The position numbers were made by a program, and so were the translations under genes. DNA of 64,000 bases from Pseudomonas putida (GTDB taxonomy: Bacteria; Pseudomonadota; Gammaproteobacteria; Pseudomonadales; Pseudomonadaceae), in the NCBI GenBank assembly GCA_041879295.1, contig CP047153.1, positions 158,821-222,820 of the forward strand. The letters are read 5' to 3'. The notes beneath the pieces are model-generated. The model ran no database searches and was not told the DNA's origin. It was given only the letters and a program-made list of their open reading frames with translations. This document shows, one piece after another, positions 60,669 to 64,000 of this stretch. Each line of letters begins with the position of its first letter. Within the stretch, counting starts at the first letter, position 1.

Positions 60669-61733
60669 ATGACTGCTTTCCAACACATCAACGACCCGCA
60701 ACTCGACGCTGGAATCGACACCCTCAATCCAATTGAAGTCCGTTTAGCACCAGAGGTTTTCGGTACAACAGCACCATTTTTCAATGGAATGCAGACCAAG
60801 ATCTTTGCTGAAACACGCTTCACACCAAAAATCGTACCTTACAGCTTCGACGATGAATTGCTTACGCGCCTGATCCTTTGGGCAGCTTCAGCAGGACTTC
60901 CACAGGACTTTTTCAAGGCATCCATCAAGAAAGCGACCTACATCTACGGGCCAACCGGCGCCGGCAAAACCACGTTAGTCGAGGCCTTTGCGTCCCGTAC
61001 GGGCAGGTCGGTTTTCACCGTTCAATGTTCCGAGGAAACCACTCTTTCTGACCTCTTCGGCAGTTGGAAATTGTGCGGCCCCGAAGGCATGAAGTGGATC
61101 TATGGGAAGGTGTGCCAATGGGCTAAAACCCCCAACTCCATCCTGCTCTTGGATGAGTTCGATCAGTTACCACCACAGATCCAGATGGGTCTCAACGGTA
61201 TTCTGGATGGCAAGCCGATCTTTCTTGATCAGACCAACGAAGTGATCCCGATTGCTCCTGGATGCTTGATCGCTGCTACTGGCAACACAAACGGCCAAGG
61301 GTCTGCTGGCGGCAAAGGCGGTAGCGCTACTGGCTACAGGGGTACCAAGAAAATGAACATCGCGACGATGGACCGCTTCAATTCGATGTTCTGCACCTAC
61401 ATGGAGGAGGGTCGTGAAGCCAACCTCATTGTAGACCAGACGAATACTGATCCACTGGTTGCAAAATCCATGGCAACCCTGGCAGCCAAAGTTCGGGCGA
61501 ACTTCATCGCTCTCAACGAGGATGCTGGGGCAGGGGGGATGGCCTTCAACTTCACCATTACAACCCGTAATGTGCTGAACTGGGCGATGAACTACAAGCT
61601 CCTCATGCAGATGGGCAAAACGACTGAAGAAAGCCAGAAGCTTGCTCTGCAAGTGACAGTTCTGGACTTCGCACCGCACGATGAGGCTGCTGCGATCCTG
61701 AGCACCTGGTCGACGATCGTCGGAAAAGTCTAA
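60669..61733 (+). CDS. CobS/MoxR-like AAA+ ATPase
   Basis: A 354-residue AAA+ ATPase. The start at 60669 follows GGGGATTTGACC. Walker A GPTGAGKT in TYIYGPTGAGKTTLVEAF, SEETTLSDLFGSW, Walker B ILLLDEFDQLPPQI, a sensor-1-type LIAATGNTNG and an ATMDRFNSMF arginine-finger region are all as in CobS/MoxR. It would partner the VWA protein at 58810, as in the CobS-CobT subcomplex of cobaltochelatase. No CobN or cobalamin genes are here, so the target is something else. It has its own leader and terminators. Confidence 0.9.
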   Translation: MTAFQHINDPQLDAGIDTLNPIEVRLAPEVFGTTAPFFNGMQTKIFAETRFTPKIVPYSFDDELLTRLILWAASAGLPQDFFKASIKKATYIYGPTGAGKTTLVEAFASRTGRSVFTVQCSEETTLSDLFGSWKLCGPEGMKWIYGKVCQWAKTPNSILLLDEFDQLPPQIQMGLNGILDGKPIFLDQTNEVIPIAPGCLIAATGNTNGQGSAGGKGGSATGYRGTKKMNIATMDRFNSMFCTYMEEGREANLIVDQTNTDPLVAKSMATLAAKVRANFIALNEDAGAGGMAFNFTITTRNVLNWAMNYKLLMQMGKTTEESQKLALQVTVLDFAPHDEAAAILSTWSTIVGKV

Positions 61734-61744
61734 CGCTTCACCAT

Positions 61745-61768
61745 ACCCCGGCTCGCCGGGGTTTTTTC
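61745..61768 (+). terminator. Intrinsic terminator
   Basis: CCCCGG/CCGGGG hairpin followed by TTTTTT, after the AAA+ gene. Confidence 0.88.
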
Positions 61769-61769
61769 G

Positions 61770-61848
61770 TTTATGGGTGCCTGTGAGGCATCTCCTGTCA
61801 CTGGGTCTTTCGCAAGGGACCCGCTCTTTCAATTTCAGGAGAACCACC
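61770..61848 (+). promoter_or_regulatory. Structured 5' leader with anti-SD/SD pairing
   Basis: TTATGG box, then GTGCCTGTGAGGCATCTCC. TCTCCTG (61791-61797) is complementary to the Shine-Dalgarno region CAGGAGA (61836-61842). An inner hairpin GGGTC/GACCC (61803-61807/61818-61822) with a CTT/AAG extension lies between. Confidence 0.65.
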
Positions 61849-62970
61849 ATGAGCACTACCAAGCAAACCGATGAATTGGGCATCAGCATCCTTCAGGATG
61901 TAGTGCTTTTTGACGTCATCATTGGTGGAAGCACCGGTGAGAAAACTGTAGATGGGGATGACTTCATCCGCGAGGTCGGGCGCATGCTGCCGTCGGGCGC
62001 ATTCGCTTGGGTTAACAAATACCGATCGGAAGCCAAGCGAGAAATCCTTAAAGTAGGGGTTTCTCGAAAGGTAAACAATCGTATCCGCGGATACTTTGTA
62101 CCCAACCAACACGCAGACGAGCTTGCAAAAGTGCTGCATGCGATCAAAGGAAAATATCTGGTTGAAAAGGCTTCCTTCCTAAACACTTTACCGGACCTGG
62201 TGGAGAAGTGGGCTAGCTCTCCTGCAAACGCGGTTACAACACCAGGTGGTAAATCCCGTGCAGATTTGATCCGCCAGCATGCTCCACAGGCACAAGTGCT
62301 CGAAAGACTGTTGACCTTTGACACTTCGGCGATTCGTATCAGCAACACCAGCTACTTTGGCGAAGAAGATGCACTTCAAACGGAAGTTAAAGGCTTAGTC
62401 GGCCAGGCCGCTTTGGAGATCGCGGAAGATGTAAATCGCTCCTGGACTCGCAAGGGCAACGGCAAAACGACGTCGAGAATCCTGGGTTTGATCCGTCGGG
62501 TTCAGGACAAAGCTGAAGCTATGAGCGTTCTTTCAAGCAAATTCTCTAACTTGGAGAAAATGTGTGCATCGGTGTTGGCTGCTGTTCCGAGCGGACCGAG
62601 CATTGAAGGGGTTGCTTACATCCAAGTATCTGGCTTGTTGTCCTTCTGCATGGATCCTGAAAAAATCCTTGGAGAACATGCCACCGAGTTTGATCCTTTG
62701 AATGTATCGGCTTCTGATTCAGCGCCGGCTGTTGCTGACGATAACGTCTTCTTCAGTAGCTCAGCATCTGCAACTATTCATCCTCAAGCAGAACAAAATG
62801 AAGTTACCATCGTTCCTGAGGTCTCTGTGATTCCGCCACTTCCAACTGGTCGCAAGACAGAGGAGAACCTCTTCTTTGCGGCTGAACCTGAAAAAACCCT
62901 GGTAGAGCCTGAAAAGGTTGTGCCATCGGACACCACCTCGCAGCCACCATCGGCTCCGTTCATCTTCTAA
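61849..62970 (+). CDS. DUF3150-like protein of the CobS/CobT-like gene set
   Basis: A 373-residue protein; the start follows CAGGAGAACCACC. The N-terminal ~250 residues are helical and soluble, e.g. KYRSEAKREILKVGVSRKVN and FVPNQHADELAKVLHAIK. The C-terminal ~110 residues are Glu/Pro/Ser-rich and likely disordered, with repeated short segments (ENLFFAAEPEKTL, DDNVFFSSSA). I associate it with the DUF3150 family, which I recall beside CobS/CobT-like pairs on plasmids and phages, but could not check. It is the third gene with the same leader type, so it probably works with the ATPase and VWA protein. Confidence 0.65.
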   Translation: MSTTKQTDELGISILQDVVLFDVIIGGSTGEKTVDGDDFIREVGRMLPSGAFAWVNKYRSEAKREILKVGVSRKVNNRIRGYFVPNQHADELAKVLHAIKGKYLVEKASFLNTLPDLVEKWASSPANAVTTPGGKSRADLIRQHAPQAQVLERLLTFDTSAIRISNTSYFGEEDALQTEVKGLVGQAALEIAEDVNRSWTRKGNGKTTSRILGLIRRVQDKAEAMSVLSSKFSNLEKMCASVLAAVPSGPSIEGVAYIQVSGLLSFCMDPEKILGEHATEFDPLNVSASDSAPAVADDNVFFSSSASATIHPQAEQNEVTIVPEVSVIPPLPTGRKTEENLFFAAEPEKTLVEPEKVVPSDTTSQPPSAPFIF

Positions 62971-62974
62971 CCCA

Positions 62975-63006
62975 AAAAAAACCCCGGTCAATGACCGGGG
63001 TTTCTT
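62975..63006. terminator. Bidirectional intrinsic terminator
   Basis: ACCCCGGTCA/TGACCGGGGT hairpin with AAAAAAA on the left and TTTCTTTATT on the right, between convergent genes. Confidence 0.9.
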
Positions 63007-63018
63007 TATTCCCGCAAA

Positions 63019-63714
63019 TTAAGCCACCGGCGGCGGTTGCACACCAGGCAGCTCGATTTCGGCCTTAGCCAACAGCTGGCGCCCAGAGAGCTGCTCATAC
63101 AGCAACACCATGGTCATGCGAACGGAGAGAGGCGTTTGCGCCCATTCATCCGGCTTCGGGATATAGCCCGCCCAGGTAGGATCACTACCCATCTTCTCGA
63201 TCGACAGCCAGAGCTGCTCATCAAGATCTTTCTTGTACACAAAATCTTCTGGCGTGAAGAAATCAGCCAGGTTGTAAACCTGGATGAGGGGGAGGCCAAG
63301 GAATTCAGCCACCATTTGCAGCTTTTCCTTACCCAGCGATCGTATCTGGCGGTTCCCGTTAGCCAGGGAGTTCCAGTAGATGACCGTGATACCCATGACA
63401 TCGGCAATTGCACGATCAGGTAGTCCACGATCGATGATCACCTTTTTGATCATCTTGACGAGGCGAGAGCCCGGCATAGTGTTCCGAGTTTCGACTGCTG
63501 CATGTCCCTTATCTTCTGGTACTGCTGTTTTGGCCTTGGCAGAAGCACGAGGCCTCTTAGGCGTAGCAGCCTGAGGGGCTTGCGTTTTTGCAGTAGGCTT
63601 TTTAGCTACCGGCTTCGCCGCAGCTTTTGCAGCTGGTTTTGCTGGTGCTTTGGCGGGCGCTTGAGACCGCCGTCCTGTCGATTCACTTGCGGTCTTGTCG
63701 CTAGCTTTGGGCAT
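63019..63714 (-). CDS. Histone-H1-like tail fused to an HTH-type domain
   Basis: A 231-residue protein. The N-terminal ~75 residues are Lys/Ala/Pro-rich repeats (APAKAPAKPAAKAAAKPVAKK), resembling histone H1 or AlgP-type tails that bind DNA without sequence preference. Residues ~80-150 form a helical region like an XRE-type HTH (GLPDRAIADVMGITVIYWNSLAN then REKLQMVAEF-like helices). The rest is a helical C-terminal domain (DEQLWLSIEKMGSDPTWAGYI). It is probably a nucleoid-associated regulator of the plasmid. It has a strong TATACT -10-like box upstream around 63789-63794. Confidence 0.75.
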   Translation of the reverse strand: MPKASDKTASESTGRRSQAPAKAPAKPAAKAAAKPVAKKPTAKTQAPQAATPKRPRASAKAKTAVPEDKGHAAVETRNTMPGSRLVKMIKKVIIDRGLPDRAIADVMGITVIYWNSLANGNRQIRSLGKEKLQMVAEFLGLPLIQVYNLADFFTPEDFVYKKDLDEQLWLSIEKMGSDPTWAGYIPKPDEWAQTPLSVRMTMVLLYEQLSGRQLLAKAEIELPGVQPPPVA

Positions 63715-64000
63715 TGTGCGGCTCCAGGTTGGTCGCGGCGTCTAACACGATTCAGGACGCTCCCTAAACAAATAAAGCAGAGAAATCCAGTATAAATTTA
63801 AAAAAGATTCTACACAGTTAACAACAAGATTCAAATCTCTTGTTCCGGTGGAAAAAGAGACTTTTGGGCTGGATGTGCCCCCTTGCAGGTAGCTCTGTGA
63901 CCGCCAAGCACGCGACAAGTGCATTTTGATTCGCCTTGTATTATTGGTACGTGTTGCGTATTCTTGAGAAAACCAAGCCATTCACGTATCGAGGTACTCA
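63715..64000. other. Intergenic region at the right window edge
   Basis: AT-rich and without a convincing gene. It contains the TATACT -10-like box for the minus-strand H1-like gene and, at 63946-63963, a promoter-type motif pointing right toward a gene outside the window. Confidence 0.5.
63946..63963 (+). promoter_or_regulatory. Recurrent ACGYGT promoter-type motif
   Basis: GGTACGTGTTGCGTATTC, a close match to the motif upstream of traE and the transglycosylase gene; directed to the right. Confidence 0.45.

Overview
This 64 kb window looks like part of a large conjugative plasmid (or a similar element) of a Pseudomonas-type gammaproteobacterium. GC content is moderate to high and there are no housekeeping operons. 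It carries a nearly complete F-type conjugation system, plasmid-borne DNA-metabolism genes, many unknown genes and one complete mercury-resistance transposon. The host and plasmid group are inferred from gene content; no relaxase, oriT, replication initiator or partition locus was recognised, so these presumably lie outside the window.

Layout. 1-6.3 kb: a tyrosine-recombinase-like gene cut by the left edge, unknown membrane and soluble proteins, four small genes with structured leaders, and a SprT-like protein. 6.4-9.6 kb: dsbC-traW-traU-trbC. 9.7-15.4 kb: RdgC, NAD-dependent DNA ligase, a DnaG-like primase and an M15-type peptidase. 15.4-20.3 kb (minus strand): a probable single-strand-annealing protein, a TraD-type coupling ATPase, its Walker-A-less paralogue and an acidic partner. 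20.5-35.6 kb: the main transfer block, OmpA-like-traL-E-K-B-V-pilin-traC, then trbI-S26 peptidase-traF-traH-traG. 35.7-38.7 kb (minus): lytic transglycosylase, small membrane protein, GspE/PilB-like ATPase and DsbA. 38.7-40.2 kb: a Sel1-repeat protein and a membrane metalloprotease-like protein.

40,248-50,367 is a 10,120 bp Tn3-family transposon with 38-bp terminal repeats and a TATTA target duplication. It carries a C-terminally extended resolvase, an RHH/PIN toxin-antitoxin pair, tnpA and a merR/TPCA-orf-D-E operon. A second mer-type promoter near the right end drives a small periplasmic protein. 50.6-55.2 kb is a TraN locus in which TraN is split into an N-terminal/tip subunit and a cysteine-rich C-terminal subunit, with a second N-terminal/tip paralogue next to the transposon. 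55.5-58.7 kb: a glycine-zipper lipoprotein, a RecG-like helicase and a possible DNA-binding protein. 58.8-63.0 kb: a CobT-like VWA protein, a CobS/MoxR-like AAA+ ATPase and a DUF3150-like protein, each behind a similar leader whose 5' end can pair with its own Shine-Dalgarno sequence. 63.0-63.7 kb: a histone-H1-like/HTH protein.

How they work together. TraL, E, K, B, V, C, W, U, F, H, G, N, TrbC, TrbI and the pilin build the envelope channel, pilus and mating-pair-stabilisation apparatus. DsbC, DsbA and TraF would fold its many disulfide proteins, the transglycosylase opens the wall and the TraD pair recruits DNA. The recombination and replication proteins may establish or maintain the large replicon. 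The most unusual features are the two-piece TraN with alternative tip subunits, the leader family with compensating anti-SD/SD pairs, the inactive-looking TraD paralogue and the GspE-like ATPase with a C-terminal MshEN-like region.
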